From: Crocinitomicaceae bacterium
GTDB lineage: Bacteria > Bacteroidota > Bacteroidia > Flavobacteriales_D > Crocinitomicaceae
Length of the DNA: 64,000 nt
Assembly (NCBI GenBank): GCA_018402525.1
Contig: JAGYIR010000006.1
Coordinates: 1-64,000 of the forward strand
Reading direction: 5' to 3'
Shown in pieces: positions 1 to 8,708 of the stretch. The stretch's first letter is position 1. Every line of letters begins with the position of its first letter. The notes under the pieces are model-generated. The model ran no database searches. It was not told where the DNA came from and was given only the letters and a program-made list of their open reading frames with translations. The translations under genes were made by a program, and so were the position numbers.

Positions 1-68
1 ACTGGGGGCATAAATCGCGCTGTCCATTTCTCATGTTAATCGATTTTTTTCATCAATAATAAATTATT

Positions 69-1058
69 ATGACAACTATTAAACACCTAACCTTCACACT
101 TCTTTTTATTAATTCATGGAGTCTTTTTGCTCAGAAATCCAAAGCAACTGAACCTGATTTTTATTATTCAGTTGAAAGTAATATTAAAAACACTGGATAT
201 TTCAGTCTGCAAATAGACCCAATTGCGGCTGGAATCATTGGGAATCATGTCATTTCTGGAATTGGAGCGCAGGGACGAATTTCTAATTTATTCGAGAAAT
301 TTTCATTGGACCTAGGTTATAATTTTAATTATTTCGATTATTCAATCGATCAAAACAAAATAGGATATGAAAGCTTTGATATTGATCAAAAAAGTTCATC
401 GAATTTAGAAGCATCCATAGGTTTTACGTTTATGCAAGAAAGGAAAAATGAACAGGTTGTTGTGCAATTAAAAAAAACATCACTGGTAGAAACGGTTTCT
501 TTTCTTCCAGCCGATGTTGTTAAAAGCTACATTATCAGAGCTGGCTACATGAACTATGGAATGTTTTTAAGAGGAGAAGCAACTGCTGATGATGAAGCGA
601 ATGGATTTTTCTATGCTGCCGACCATTATAATATTTTTCAGAATGTCAATGTAATTAGTTTGGGTATTGTCAGAAAAAAGTCAATTGATACAAAGTACAA
701 AACTGATAAGTACGGCGACAAGCGTGAAAATAGGGATCATGAAATATATTTTGATGTACTGTTCAATATTGGAAACGAATTCCCTCAAATTAACCGGTTG
801 ATGTACAATGACCCAACCTATCCGAATGAGCCATCTGACAAGCTAGTGGTTCCCTATAATGAGCAGAATGCTTTTAGAGAACAATTTGTTAAACTGCCAG
901 TAGGAATAAAAGTTGGAGCCCGTTTAAATTCCCTTACAAAATGGGGATTCAATGGGAAACTAGAAGCAGGTTTTTACCCAGGTTCTTATTCAAGTCTTGT
1001 TTCTGCCTTCGGTATCAAATTTGGAATTGGTTTCCGCTTTTTAAATAAATTTAATTAA
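69..1058 (+). CDS. Secreted beta-barrel-like protein, function unknown
   Basis: The 329-residue product starts with a signal peptide (residues 1-21, ending 'SWSLFAQ'). The rest has alternating polar and hydrophobic stretches, many aromatic residues and a C-terminus ending in Phe-rich strands ('FGIGFRFLNKFN'), which resembles small Bacteroidetes outer-membrane beta-barrels. I recognise no named family. It is followed after 7 bases by a small lipoprotein gene, so the two are probably co-transcribed and both act in the outer envelope. The beta-barrel call is an inference from composition; a soluble periplasmic protein is possible. Confidence 0.7.
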   Translation: MTTIKHLTFTLLFINSWSLFAQKSKATEPDFYYSVESNIKNTGYFSLQIDPIAAGIIGNHVISGIGAQGRISNLFEKFSLDLGYNFNYFDYSIDQNKIGYESFDIDQKSSSNLEASIGFTFMQERKNEQVVVQLKKTSLVETVSFLPADVVKSYIIRAGYMNYGMFLRGEATADDEANGFFYAADHYNIFQNVNVISLGIVRKKSIDTKYKTDKYGDKRENRDHEIYFDVLFNIGNEFPQINRLMYNDPTYPNEPSDKLVVPYNEQNAFREQFVKLPVGIKVGARLNSLTKWGFNGKLEAGFYPGSYSSLVSAFGIKFGIGFRFLNKFN

Positions 1059-1065
1059 AAGTCAA

Positions 1066-1599
1066 ATGAAAAATATTCTTTTTGCAATCATCGTGTTGTC
1101 TGGTTTTTATTCCTGTGAGATAGAAAAATTAACGCCTGAGGACGTTGTTTTAAACGATCCAACTTGGAATGATCCGACGGCAGAAACAGACCCAAATTCT
1201 ATCATAGTACCATGCACGCTTGTGTCAAATGTGGTGCGATTTAACAATCAAAACTACGGCGTAACGGCATCGGAAGTGAATTCACCATTTGCTCAGGAAG
1301 GCCTGTTTGGTGCAAACTATTCAGTTTCGGCAGATGTAACATTGGGTTATGACGTGGAATTCTATTTCAATGGGGCTCCGACTTCTGGCTACTATACAAC
1401 GTATAATGGTTCTAACGTTGGTGCATCGCAAGTCATGATGAGAACTTTTGTTAGCGGCTCATTTTATTATAATGATCCCGGAGCAACATTGTACGTGCAA
1501 AAGTATACTGATTCGCTGGTGTTGACTTATTGCAATGTTTCATTCACAAATGGAATCACAATAAATAATAATCGCGGCAAGGTCGTTGTCGAACTATAA
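1066..1599 (+). CDS. Small lipoprotein, function unknown
   Basis: The 177-residue product has a short hydrophobic signal and a relaxed lipobox ending 'LSGFYSC' (Cys17), followed by an acidic, Asn/Thr-rich stretch, so it is probably a lipidated envelope protein. The mature part is rich in Tyr, Asn and Val, as in a beta-sandwich, with two further Cys (near residues 50 and 156) that could form a disulfide. No family is recognised. It lies 7 bases after the beta-barrel-like gene and probably works with it. Confidence 0.65.
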   Translation: MKNILFAIIVLSGFYSCEIEKLTPEDVVLNDPTWNDPTAETDPNSIIVPCTLVSNVVRFNNQNYGVTASEVNSPFAQEGLFGANYSVSADVTLGYDVEFYFNGAPTSGYYTTYNGSNVGASQVMMRTFVSGSFYYNDPGATLYVQKYTDSLVLTYCNVSFTNGITINNNRGKVVVEL

Positions 1600-1693
1600 T
1601 TTTAAAGTGTTCTGAAAGCGTTAGAACGAACAAAAGTGATGCTGAAAAATAATGCAATCAGCATTCGTAGTATATAACAATTTAACTAAGGAT

Positions 1694-1714
1694 TTGGCGT
1701 TAACATTGTTTTGT
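1694..1714 (+). promoter_or_regulatory. Promoter-like element shared with htrA
   Basis: This 21-base element begins TTGGCGTTAACATTG and matches 19 of 21 bases of an element at 26695-26715 in front of htrA. The distance to the start codon is nearly the same in both places (28 bases to TTG 1743 here, 27 to the htrA ATG). Its TAACATTG differs by one base from the Bacteroidetes -7 box TAnnTTTG. A shared envelope-stress promoter is an inference. Confidence 0.4.
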
Positions 1715-1742
1715 GTGTATTATTAGATCAAAAGAAAATCTA

Positions 1743-3189
1743 TTGAAGCGGCTGTATTACTTTAGTCTAAAATCCTTTATTGGGCCTTTCATCGTTACAT
1801 TTGCCATTTCGATGTTTATTCTTGGTGATGCAATTTTTCTGGAAATACATCGACGATTTAATGGGCAAGGGACTCTCAATCGCGGTGATTGTCGAACTTT
1901 TAATCTATGTTTCCGCCAGTTTAATACCACTCGCCTTGCCTCTAGCTATCTTGTTATCGTCCATTATGACGGTTGGTAATTTAGCGGAACACAACGAATT
2001 GACAGCGCTCAAATCAAGCGGATTGTCACTATACCGAATTTTGCGACCGTTGACGTCCATCGTACTGGTCATTGCACTTGGCACCTTTCTCTTTGCGAAC
2101 TATGTCATACCCGTTGCCAATCTAAAATGGCACTCACTCATTTACGATATTCAAAACACGAAAATTTCGACAATTATCAAACCTGGAGCGTACAGCAAAG
2201 AATTGGAAGGTTATGCAATCAAAGTAGATGAGGGAACTGAGAACGAATTCAAAGGGGTGCTTATTCACGACCACACGGATGCAGCTCAAGTAAAAACCAT
2301 TCGCGCCAAAGAAGGAAAAATCTATAAATCAGTAAGTGGAAAAGAATTGTTCTTTGAATTGAAGGATGGAACTGTCATGGAAGAACTTGCCCCACTTCCC
2401 CCCTCTTTCAGTAATGATGGTGTAGCTCACAAATCGAACAATCGACCATCTCGGAGATCAAGTTTTGAGCAAGCCACTTATAAAATTGATTTATCCGGTT
2501 TCGACTTAAGTCGAAGTCAAGAAGACCTATTTAAAGACAAATACGAAATGTTAAATGTGTTTCAAATCAACGATGCCCTGGACTCCATTCGCCGAAGCAG
2601 CGCAGACATTATCGGAAATTTCTTGCTGAGCGTTAAAAACGATCACCCTTACTTTATGGCGTACAACTATCAGAAAAATGATAAAAATAAAGACAATAGC
2701 CACAAAATATTCGCACCGGACACGACAATCAATTTTAGCAAACTATCGACAGACGATAAAATCACTGGAATTCTTGTTGCCCAAACACGCTTGCGGAACA
2801 AAGCCAAAAACTTAGATTCACAGTATGATTTTTTAAATGTCGTTGAACGAGGTAACGACAAGTACTTGATTGAATTCCACCGAAAATTTGCGCTCACTTT
2901 TGCTATAATCGTTCTGTTCTTCGTTGGGGCGCCTCTTGGGGCAATCGTTCGAAAAGGAGGGTTTGGAGCACCCGTGGTCATCGCAGCGCTGCTCTTTATG
3001 GTTTACTTCGTATTGATTACAATTGGTGATAATTTAGCTCAGAATGATACCGTTTCACCATTTATAGGCATGTGGTTTCCTTCTATGGTGCTTTTACCTG
3101 TTGCCGTTTGGTTAATGCGATCAGCTGCGGCTGACATTCCTCTGTTTAGTTTTCCAATTATTTCGAAACTTTTCAAGCGCAAAAAGTGA
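1743..3189 (+). CDS. LptF/LptG-family LPS-transport permease, one-base frameshift
   Basis: This is a YjgP/YjgQ permease, the membrane component that with LptB powers extraction of lipopolysaccharide from the inner membrane. The first helix ('LKSFIGPFIVTFAISMFIL') is read in one frame from TTG 1743 and the rest ('VMQFFWKYIDDLMGKGL' onward to 3189) in another. Removing one G at 1824/1825 joins them into the usual family N-terminus. The rest looks intact: helices 2-3, a periplasmic beta-jellyroll region (about residues 130-360) and three C-terminal helices. An unbroken reading from TTG 1780 would replace helix 1 with an unrelated sequence and is unlikely. The gene overlaps the next glycosyltransferase by 4 bases. 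Either a sequencing error or a real mutation; loss would be surprising unless a second copy exists. Confidence 0.85.
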
Positions 3190-4364
3190 AGATTCTCTAC
3201 GTTACACATAAACCAATATACCCTAAAGTAGACGGTGGTTGCGTGGCAATGGACAACTTCTTGCGCATGCTTACCGCTTCAAATCACAGCGTTAAGCACA
3301 TAACGGTTTCAACAGTAAAACATCCGTTTGATGAATTAAATTATCCTGCTGAACTACGAAAACTTGTTTCCCCAGAAGCTGTTGAAGTTGATACCCGAAT
3401 TAAATCTTTTCAAGCCCTTTTAGCGCTTTTTTTGAAAAAATCGTACAACGTGCGTCGTTTTGAGTCGGTAGAAATGAGAAAACGAATTACAGCTCTTCTA
3501 CATGAACAATCCTACGACTGCGTAATTCTCGAAAGTCTGTATACTTCAGTTTTTTTGGAGGATATGCGCTGCGCATTCAAAGGAAAAGTCTACTTGAGAA
3601 CACATAACGTTGAGTTCCATATATGGAAGAATCTCGCTACCAATTGCCAGCATTTTTTGAAAAGATTATACCTCACAAAGCTCTCGAAGGACTTAAAACG
3701 TTATGAATTACGAATTTTAAACGCTGTAGACGGAATTATCTCAATTTCAAGAGATGATACCTCTACTTTTCAATCTTTAGGCGTTAAAACGCAGATAACA
3801 ACCATCTCATTGGGATTTTCAATGGAAGAAACACACTCCAACAATTACACAGGAGCAAATTTCTTTCATTTAGGCGCACTAAATTGGGAACCCAACCGTG
3901 AAGCTGTCGATAGGTTGGTTGCGTTATTTCCAAAGATTAAAGAAGTGATTCCTGATACACAGTTGCATATTATTGGAGACGGAAGTGAGAAATTAGCCGT
4001 TACAGAAAACAACATTCACTTAGACGGATTTGTAACCGATCTTGCTTCACATTGTCAATCAATTGGAATACTTGTAACTCCGATTACATCAGGGTCTGGA
4101 ATTCGAATCAAGATCCTAGAAATGATGGCGCTTGGAATCCCAGTCATAACGACTATAACTGGCGCACAAGGAATTGATTATTCATCAACTGATTGTCTCG
4201 TGATTGCCGATACCAACGAAGACATTGTTACGGCTTGCAAACAACTAGCGACTTCAGAAAAACTAAGGAAAACTATTGGAACCCAAGCAAGAACTTACAT
4301 CAGTGAACACCATCAATTTGAAACGAACAGAAAGCAATTAAATGAGTTCATTGAACGAAACTAA
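3186..4364 (+). CDS. GT-B glycosyltransferase (family 4 type)
   Basis: The 392-residue protein has the two-domain layout of family-4 glycosyltransferases: an N-terminal acceptor domain starting 'KILYVTHKPIYPKVDGG' and a C-terminal Rossmann domain with 'FFHLGALNWEPNREAVDRL' and the donor-binding segment 'SGIRIKILEMMALGIPVITT' (about residues 300-320). It should transfer a sugar from a nucleotide donor at the cytoplasmic face in surface polysaccharide assembly. The GTG start overlaps the permease stop (GTGA), and the gene end overlaps the next glycosyltransferase by 23 bases, so the three genes are translated as a unit. Sugar and acceptor cannot be told from sequence. Confidence 0.85.
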   Translation: MKILYVTHKPIYPKVDGGCVAMDNFLRMLTASNHSVKHITVSTVKHPFDELNYPAELRKLVSPEAVEVDTRIKSFQALLALFLKKSYNVRRFESVEMRKRITALLHEQSYDCVILESLYTSVFLEDMRCAFKGKVYLRTHNVEFHIWKNLATNCQHFLKRLYLTKLSKDLKRYELRILNAVDGIISISRDDTSTFQSLGVKTQITTISLGFSMEETHSNNYTGANFFHLGALNWEPNREAVDRLVALFPKIKEVIPDTQLHIIGDGSEKLAVTENNIHLDGFVTDLASHCQSIGILVTPITSGSGIRIKILEMMALGIPVITTITGAQGIDYSSTDCLVIADTNEDIVTACKQLATSEKLRKTIGTQARTYISEHHQFETNRKQLNEFIERN

Positions 4365-5538
4365 AGAACAACTCTTGGTGATTCTATCACGCTTCCCTTT
4401 CCCGCTGGACAAGGGCGATAAATTGCGTGCATTTCATCAGATCAAAGAATTGAGTAAGAAATATAGTGTTACACTTGTTGCGCTAAGTTCTCATTGTGTT
4501 CCAAACGAATCGTTGAAAAAACTCCAACCATATTGCGAAAGCATCGAAGTGGTTCGTCTAACTGCATGGTCGAAACTGTTTCATCTAACGAAGTGCTTTT
4601 TCAGTAATCAACCATTTCAAGTTGGATATTTTTACTCCATAAAAGGTCAACGATTAATTAAACAATTAATTCAAGTTAATGAATTTAAACACATTTACTG
4701 TCAATTAATTAGAACTTCTGAATACGTGAAAAACATTCACCACATTACCAAAACGATTGATTACATGGACGCCTTGAGCATGGGGATCAAACGACGCATC
4801 GAAGAACAACCTTTTTACGCAAAATGGTTGTTTCGCATGGAAGCAAAGCGACTTGTTGCCTACGAGCGAAATATATTTGACTATTTCGAGAATAAAACGA
4901 TTATCAGCGAACAGGACCGAAAATTGATTGTGCATCCGGATGCATTAAAAATCAATTGTGTTCCAAATGGAATTGATGAGCGGTTTTTTGAAGATGTAGA
5001 ACACACAAATGCTTACGATTTTGTTTTTGTTGGCAACATGAACTACCCTCCTAACATTAAAGCAGTTCACTCCATTGCGAATACCATTTTACCGCATTTT
5101 AAAGCGTCAAAACTATTGATTTCCGGAGCAACACCGCACGCTTCAGTCTTGCATCTAGCTAAAAACAATGCAAACATTGACATCACAGGATGGGTGGATG
5201 ACATTCGTTTGTCGTATGTGAGTGGTCAACTATTCGTTGCTCCAATGCATATTGGAACTGGGATGCAAAACAAACTCTTGGAAGCGATGGCACTTGGAAT
5301 TCCATGCGTCACTACTCCCCTTGCCAGCAATGCGATTGAAGCCATTCATGGTGAACACATTATGGTGGCTAACTCGGATGAAGAGTTTATTGCGTGTATA
5401 GAACAATTGCGCTCAAATCCTGAAATGGCAAAAGAAATCGGTCGAAATGCGTCGAATTTTGTCCACAAAAAGTACAGCTGGAAGAAATCCGTGTCTCTCC
5501 TTATTGAATCCATTGAGCAGACGAAAGAGTTTCAATGA
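4342..5538 (+). CDS. GT-B glycosyltransferase (TIGR03087-like)
   Basis: The 398-residue protein begins 'LLVILSRFPFPLDKGDKLRA', the N-terminus typical of the sugar-transferase group first described with PEP-CTERM/exopolysaccharide clusters (TIGR03087-like), and has the C-terminal donor site 'GTGMQNKLLEAMALGIPCVT'. It is a paralogue of the gene before it in fold but not closely similar in sequence. It is the third gene of the permease-GT-GT unit. No exosortase is in view, so a PEP-CTERM role is not supported. Probable role: cell-surface glycan synthesis. Confidence 0.82.
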   Translation: MSSLNETKEQLLVILSRFPFPLDKGDKLRAFHQIKELSKKYSVTLVALSSHCVPNESLKKLQPYCESIEVVRLTAWSKLFHLTKCFFSNQPFQVGYFYSIKGQRLIKQLIQVNEFKHIYCQLIRTSEYVKNIHHITKTIDYMDALSMGIKRRIEEQPFYAKWLFRMEAKRLVAYERNIFDYFENKTIISEQDRKLIVHPDALKINCVPNGIDERFFEDVEHTNAYDFVFVGNMNYPPNIKAVHSIANTILPHFKASKLLISGATPHASVLHLAKNNANIDITGWVDDIRLSYVSGQLFVAPMHIGTGMQNKLLEAMALGIPCVTTPLASNAIEAIHGEHIMVANSDEEFIACIEQLRSNPEMAKEIGRNASNFVHKKYSWKKSVSLLIESIEQTKEFQ

Positions 5539-5606
5539 TTCGACATATTTAGAATTAATTCAATGGATTTTACAACGCTATTTGGACATTAGTCATTAAT
5601 TTCAAG

Positions 5607-5614
5607 TAATTTTG
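5607..5614 (+). promoter_or_regulatory. -7 box of ribBA promoter
   Basis: TAATTTTG fits the Bacteroidetes -7 consensus TAnnTTTG, with a TTTG at 5581-5584 as a possible -33 element. It sits 19 bases before the ribBA ATG. Confidence 0.5.
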
Positions 5615-5633
5615 CAGAAAAATAGACGATTAG

Positions 5634-6848
5634 ATGGAGTTTACGCTAAATACAATAGAAGAGGCGATTGAGGAGATTAAAAATGGTAAGATCATTATCG
5701 TTGTTGATGATGAGAACCGTGAGAATGAGGGAGATTTTGTAGCAGCAGCAAGGAGTGTAACACCTGAGATGATCAATTTTATGGTGACGCACGGTCGAGG
5801 TTTGGTCTGCGCTCCATTGGTGGAAGATCGTTGCGATGAGCTAGGTTTGACGTTGATGGTTCACTCCAATTCAGCAGCTTACGAAACGCCTTTTACGGTA
5901 TCAGTCGATTTAAACGGACACGGTTGTACGACAGGAATTAGTGCCAGCGATAGATCTAAAACAATCAAAGCGCTTATCGACCCGACTATTCGACCAGAAG
6001 AATTAGGGAAACCGGGACATATTTTTCCATTGCGCGCAAAGAAAGGTGGTGTTTTGCGTCGTGCGGGACATACAGAAGCAGCAATTGATTTAGCACGTTT
6101 AGCGGGATTTGAGCCAGCGGGTGTGATTGTGGAGATTTTGAACGAAGATGGATCGATGGCGCGTTTACCTCAGTTAGTGGAGATTGCTAAACGCTTCGAC
6201 TTAAAAATTGTTTCAATTGAAGATTTGATTGAATACCGTATCAAAACAGAATCACTGATTGAAAAGATTATCGATATCAAACTCCCAACAAAAATGGGCG
6301 ATTTTGATTTACACCTTTTCAAGGATAAAAATTCAGAACAAGAACATTTGGCCTTGGTGAAGGGAACCTGGAAGGAAGATGAGCCTGTATTGGCACGAGT
6401 GCATTCATCGTGCATGACGGGTGATATCTTCGGTTCTTGTCGCTGCGATTGTGGTCCACAACTTGAAAAGGCCATGGAAATGATCGAAACGGAAGGTCGC
6501 GGAATCATTGTCTACATGAATCAAGAAGGTCGTGGAATTGGTTTAACAAACAAACTCAAGGCGTACAAATTGCAAGAAGAAGGCTACGACACATTGGAAG
6601 CAAACATCAAACTTGGATTTAAGGGAGATGAGCGTGATTACGGGATTGGTGCGCAAATCATTCGTGCATTGGGCGTTACGAAAATGCGTTTGATGTCTAA
6701 CAACCCGCAAAAAAGAACAGGACTTGTAGGCTACGGTTTGGAAATCATCGAAAACGTGCCATTAGAAATTGAAAGCAACAAGCACAACGAATTGTATTTA
6801 AAGACAAAGCGTGATAAAATGGGGCATTCACTGAAATTGAATAAATAA
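5634..6848 (+). CDS. ribBA: 3,4-dihydroxy-2-butanone-4-phosphate synthase / GTP cyclohydrolase II
   Basis: This 404-residue bifunctional enzyme supplies both precursors of riboflavin. The N-terminal RibB domain (about 1-200) makes the four-carbon unit from ribulose 5-phosphate and shows the acidic loop '[11 protein letters not shown]' (residues 25-35) and '[17 protein letters not shown]'. The C-terminal RibA domain (about 205-400) opens GTP and shows the zinc-site cysteines '[15 protein letters not shown]' (about 260-273) and 'QEGRGIGL'. Length and motifs are complete. The stop codon shares one base with the ATG of the downstream ABC ATPase gene, so the two are probably co-translated although their functions are unrelated. 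Confidence 0.96.
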   Translation: MEFTLNTIEEAIEEIKNGKIIIVVDDENRENEGDFVAAARSVTPEMINFMVTHGRGLVCAPLVEDRCDELGLTLMVHSNSAAYETPFTVSVDLNGHGCTTGISASDRSKTIKALIDPTIRPEELGKPGHIFPLRAKKGGVLRRAGHTEAAIDLARLAGFEPAGVIVEILNEDGSMARLPQLVEIAKRFDLKIVSIEDLIEYRIKTESLIEKIIDIKLPTKMGDFDLHLFKDKNSEQEHLALVKGTWKEDEPVLARVHSSCMTGDIFGSCRCDCGPQLEKAMEMIETEGRGIIVYMNQEGRGIGLTNKLKAYKLQEEGYDTLEANIKLGFKGDERDYGIGAQIIRALGVTKMRLMSNNPQKRTGLVGYGLEIIENVPLEIESNKHNELYLKTKRDKMGHSLKLNK

Positions 6849-7501
6849 TGTTACACTGCTCAGGTATTACTAAATCGTACGGTGAACTTCAAATTTTGAA
6901 GGGAATTGATTTAGAAATCAAAACAGGTGAAATCGTATCAATTGTTGGTTCGTCTGGAGCTGGAAAAACAACATTATTGCAAATTCTTGGAACTTTAGAC
7001 ACTCCCGACAAAGGAGAAGTGTTGATTGATGGTGTAAATCCTTTCAAGTTATCTTCTAAGCAATTATCAGGGTTTCGGAATCAGCAGATTGGATTCATTT
7101 TCCAATTTCATCAGTTATTACCAGAATTCACGGCAATTGAAAACATCATTATCCCCGCATTAATCAAAGGCGTTTCTCAAACAGACGCAAAAAAGAATGC
7201 GCAAAAATTATTGGAGATTTTGGGATTAACCGCTCGTGCAAATCATAAACCAAATGAACTGTCCGGTGGTGAACAACAACGTATTGCTGTTGCTCGCTCA
7301 TTGATTAACCGCCCGAAAATTGTTTTTGCAGACGAACCTTCAGGAAATTTAGACAGTCAGAATTCGACAGAATTGCACGAATTGTTCTTCAAACTGCGCG
7401 GTGAATTCAATCAAACGTTTGTAATTGTCACGCATAACGAGTCTTTGGCGGAAATGACCGATAGAAAAATCATCATGCGTGACGGTATTATTTCCAACTG
7501 A
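6848..7501 (+). CDS. ABC transporter ATP-binding protein, LolD type
   Basis: The 217-residue ATPase has Walker A '[12 protein letters not shown]' (about 34-45), the signature '[15 protein letters not shown]', Walker B '[12 protein letters not shown]' and the switch His in 'VIVTHNE'. Size and sequence match the LolD/MacB/FtsE group, most likely the ATPase of the lipoprotein-releasing complex. No permease lies next to it; the neighbours are ribBA and a decayed gene, so the LolCE partner must be elsewhere. The ATG overlaps the ribBA stop. Confidence 0.88.
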   Translation: MLHCSGITKSYGELQILKGIDLEIKTGEIVSIVGSSGAGKTTLLQILGTLDTPDKGEVLIDGVNPFKLSSKQLSGFRNQQIGFIFQFHQLLPEFTAIENIIIPALIKGVSQTDAKKNAQKLLEILGLTARANHKPNELSGGEQQRIAVARSLINRPKIVFADEPSGNLDSQNSTELHELFFKLRGEFNQTFVIVTHNESLAEMTDRKIIMRDGIISN

Positions 7502-7676
7502 AAGTAAATCGTACTTCAGCTGAGAGTTGTTTCAGATGGAAACTGTCTCCAAGGTAAATTTACCATTCTCCAGGTTCTTTTCCGTAGGATTGTAGTGTAT
7601 CCTTCAGCGCTTTCATCCATAAAGTTGCATCTACCTCTCGTGAATTGACAATATCTCCAGTTATGATGGCTATCAT
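7500..7676 (-). pseudogene. Remnant of a SatD-like gene
   Basis: Read on the minus strand from ATG 7676, the sequence gives 'MIAIITGDIVNSREVDATLW', continuing to residue 38 ('YGKEPGEW'), then a TAA codon at 7560-7562, then in the same frame 'IYLGDSFHLK'. Bacteroidetes SatD-family proteins typically start MIAxITGDIxNSR and carry a W-E-I-Y-R-G-D-S-F-Q-L segment at this place, so the TAA replaces the expected Glu codon. The similarity fades after about residue 50, and the frame ends at the stop of the ABC ATPase gene, so at least three quarters of the gene is gone. The family assignment is from memory of the motif. Confidence 0.6.
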
Positions 7677-7705
7677 GCGTTCCTTTTTTGTCGAAATATA
7701 ACAGT

Positions 7706-7740
7706 TTACATTGAAACGACCAATTACATTGAAACGACCA
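7706..7740. repeat. Two direct copies of a 17-base repeat
   Basis: TTACATTGAAACGACCA occurs at 7706-7722 and again at 7724-7740, separated by one A (period 18). It lies just upstream of the SatD-like remnant, where a promoter's upstream region would be expected, and next to the palindrome array. Confidence 0.85.
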
Positions 7741-7744
7741 AAAA

Positions 7745-7820
7745 TATCGGCTTAAAACCCGATAATGAATAATATCGGCTTAAAAACCGATAATACAGAA
7801 TATCGGATTAACTACCGATA
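7745..7820. repeat. Array of three TATCGG-N8-CCGATA palindromes
   Basis: Three 20-base palindromes, at 7745-7764, 7773-7792 and 7801-7820, each have arms TATCGG and CCGATA around an 8-base AT-rich centre. The starts are exactly 28 bases apart, and the intervening bases are also partly conserved (AAT on both sides). The regular spacing and dyad symmetry suggest an operator for a dimeric DNA-binding protein controlling the leftward (decayed SatD-like) gene or the rightward TerB/DnaJ gene. They could also form short hairpins. Confidence 0.8.
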
Positions 7821-7887
7821 ATAGCTCACTCTATCGTGAACAATTTTTTTATTTCCGTCAAACCTGTAGATTTACGAAAAAAAGTTC

Positions 7888-8694
7888 ATGCCATTTTACA
7901 TGCACCTGCTCCAGTATTCTTATCATAACGAACAAGAAGACTCGGATGATTTTATTTGGATGTTCTTTTTTTTGCTTCCGTTTATTGGATTTGGACTTCA
8001 TTACGCTTACCTAAGATTTTACAAGTACAAAGACGAATCCATTGTTTTTAGTCCCGACCTTCCCTATTCTAAAGACCATCTGCTCGAAGCGTATATTTGT
8101 CTAGCTGCAGAATTGATCCGAAGCGACACCAAAAACTCCAGAGAAAAAGTTATGTACATGAACCGCTACTTTAAAAGTTACTTTCCAAATGATCATTACA
8201 ATTTCACAGAGTCCCTTAATCAAGCCTACAGAAATGGAAACGATTTTACGAATACTCTTAAATGGCTCAAGTTCAAGCTCCCGAAACATGAACAGCGGGT
8301 GCAAATCATCTATTTTTTGACAGGACTTTCCTTTATCGATGGTAGCATCAACAACAAGGAGCTAAATTTATTGAACCATTTTTGTCAGCTGATTGGCGTA
8401 ACACAAAAGGAGTTCAACAGTATTTTAGGCATGCATCAAAACTATGAGGAAAAATCTCAACGTGCAAAAAAGGCTGCACCGCCTAGAAAAAATTTGGTTC
8501 AGCAAAGTGCGCAAATCTTAGGTGTTTCGGAAAAAGCAACCATGGAGGAAGTCAAAAAGGCCTACCGAAAACTTGTTAAACTCCACCATCCTGATCGCTT
8601 TCATAATGAAAGCGAAGAACAACAACAAATCGCGCAGGAGCGCTTTCTAAAAATTCAAAAAGCTTACGAAACCTTTGAGGTATATTTAGGTTGA
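7888..8694 (+). CDS. Membrane-anchored TerB/DnaJ-domain protein (DjlA-like)
   Basis: The 268-residue protein has one N-terminal membrane segment (about 23-42, 'FIWMFFFLLPFIGFGLHYAY'), a central helical TerB-like region (about 60-185) and a C-terminal J domain (about 205-267) with the HPD tripeptide in 'KLHHPDRFH'. This is the DjlA layout: a membrane-bound co-chaperone that stimulates DnaK ATPase. The stop is just before a TIGR02757 gene whose first possible start overlaps it by 4 bases. Substrate unknown. The start ATG 7888 is preceded only by AT-rich sequence and the palindrome array. Confidence 0.85.
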   Translation: MPFYMHLLQYSYHNEQEDSDDFIWMFFFLLPFIGFGLHYAYLRFYKYKDESIVFSPDLPYSKDHLLEAYICLAAELIRSDTKNSREKVMYMNRYFKSYFPNDHYNFTESLNQAYRNGNDFTNTLKWLKFKLPKHEQRVQIIYFLTGLSFIDGSINNKELNLLNHFCQLIGVTQKEFNSILGMHQNYEEKSQRAKKAAPPRKNLVQQSAQILGVSEKATMEEVKKAYRKLVKLHHPDRFHNESEEQQQIAQERFLKIQKAYETFEVYLG

Positions 8695-8708
8695 TAGTTG
8701 CGAACGAA

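Noticed and set aside
1780-1830. A TTG-initiated N-terminus of the permease at 1780 ('MGLSSLHLPFRCLFL')
   Set aside because: It replaces the conserved first membrane helix with an unrelated sequence that is only the wrong-frame reading of that helix; a one-base frameshift explains the data better.
7745-7820. A short CRISPR array
   Set aside because: Units are palindromic with 8-base centres, only three copies, no spacer-like unique sequences of 25-40 bases and no cas genes.
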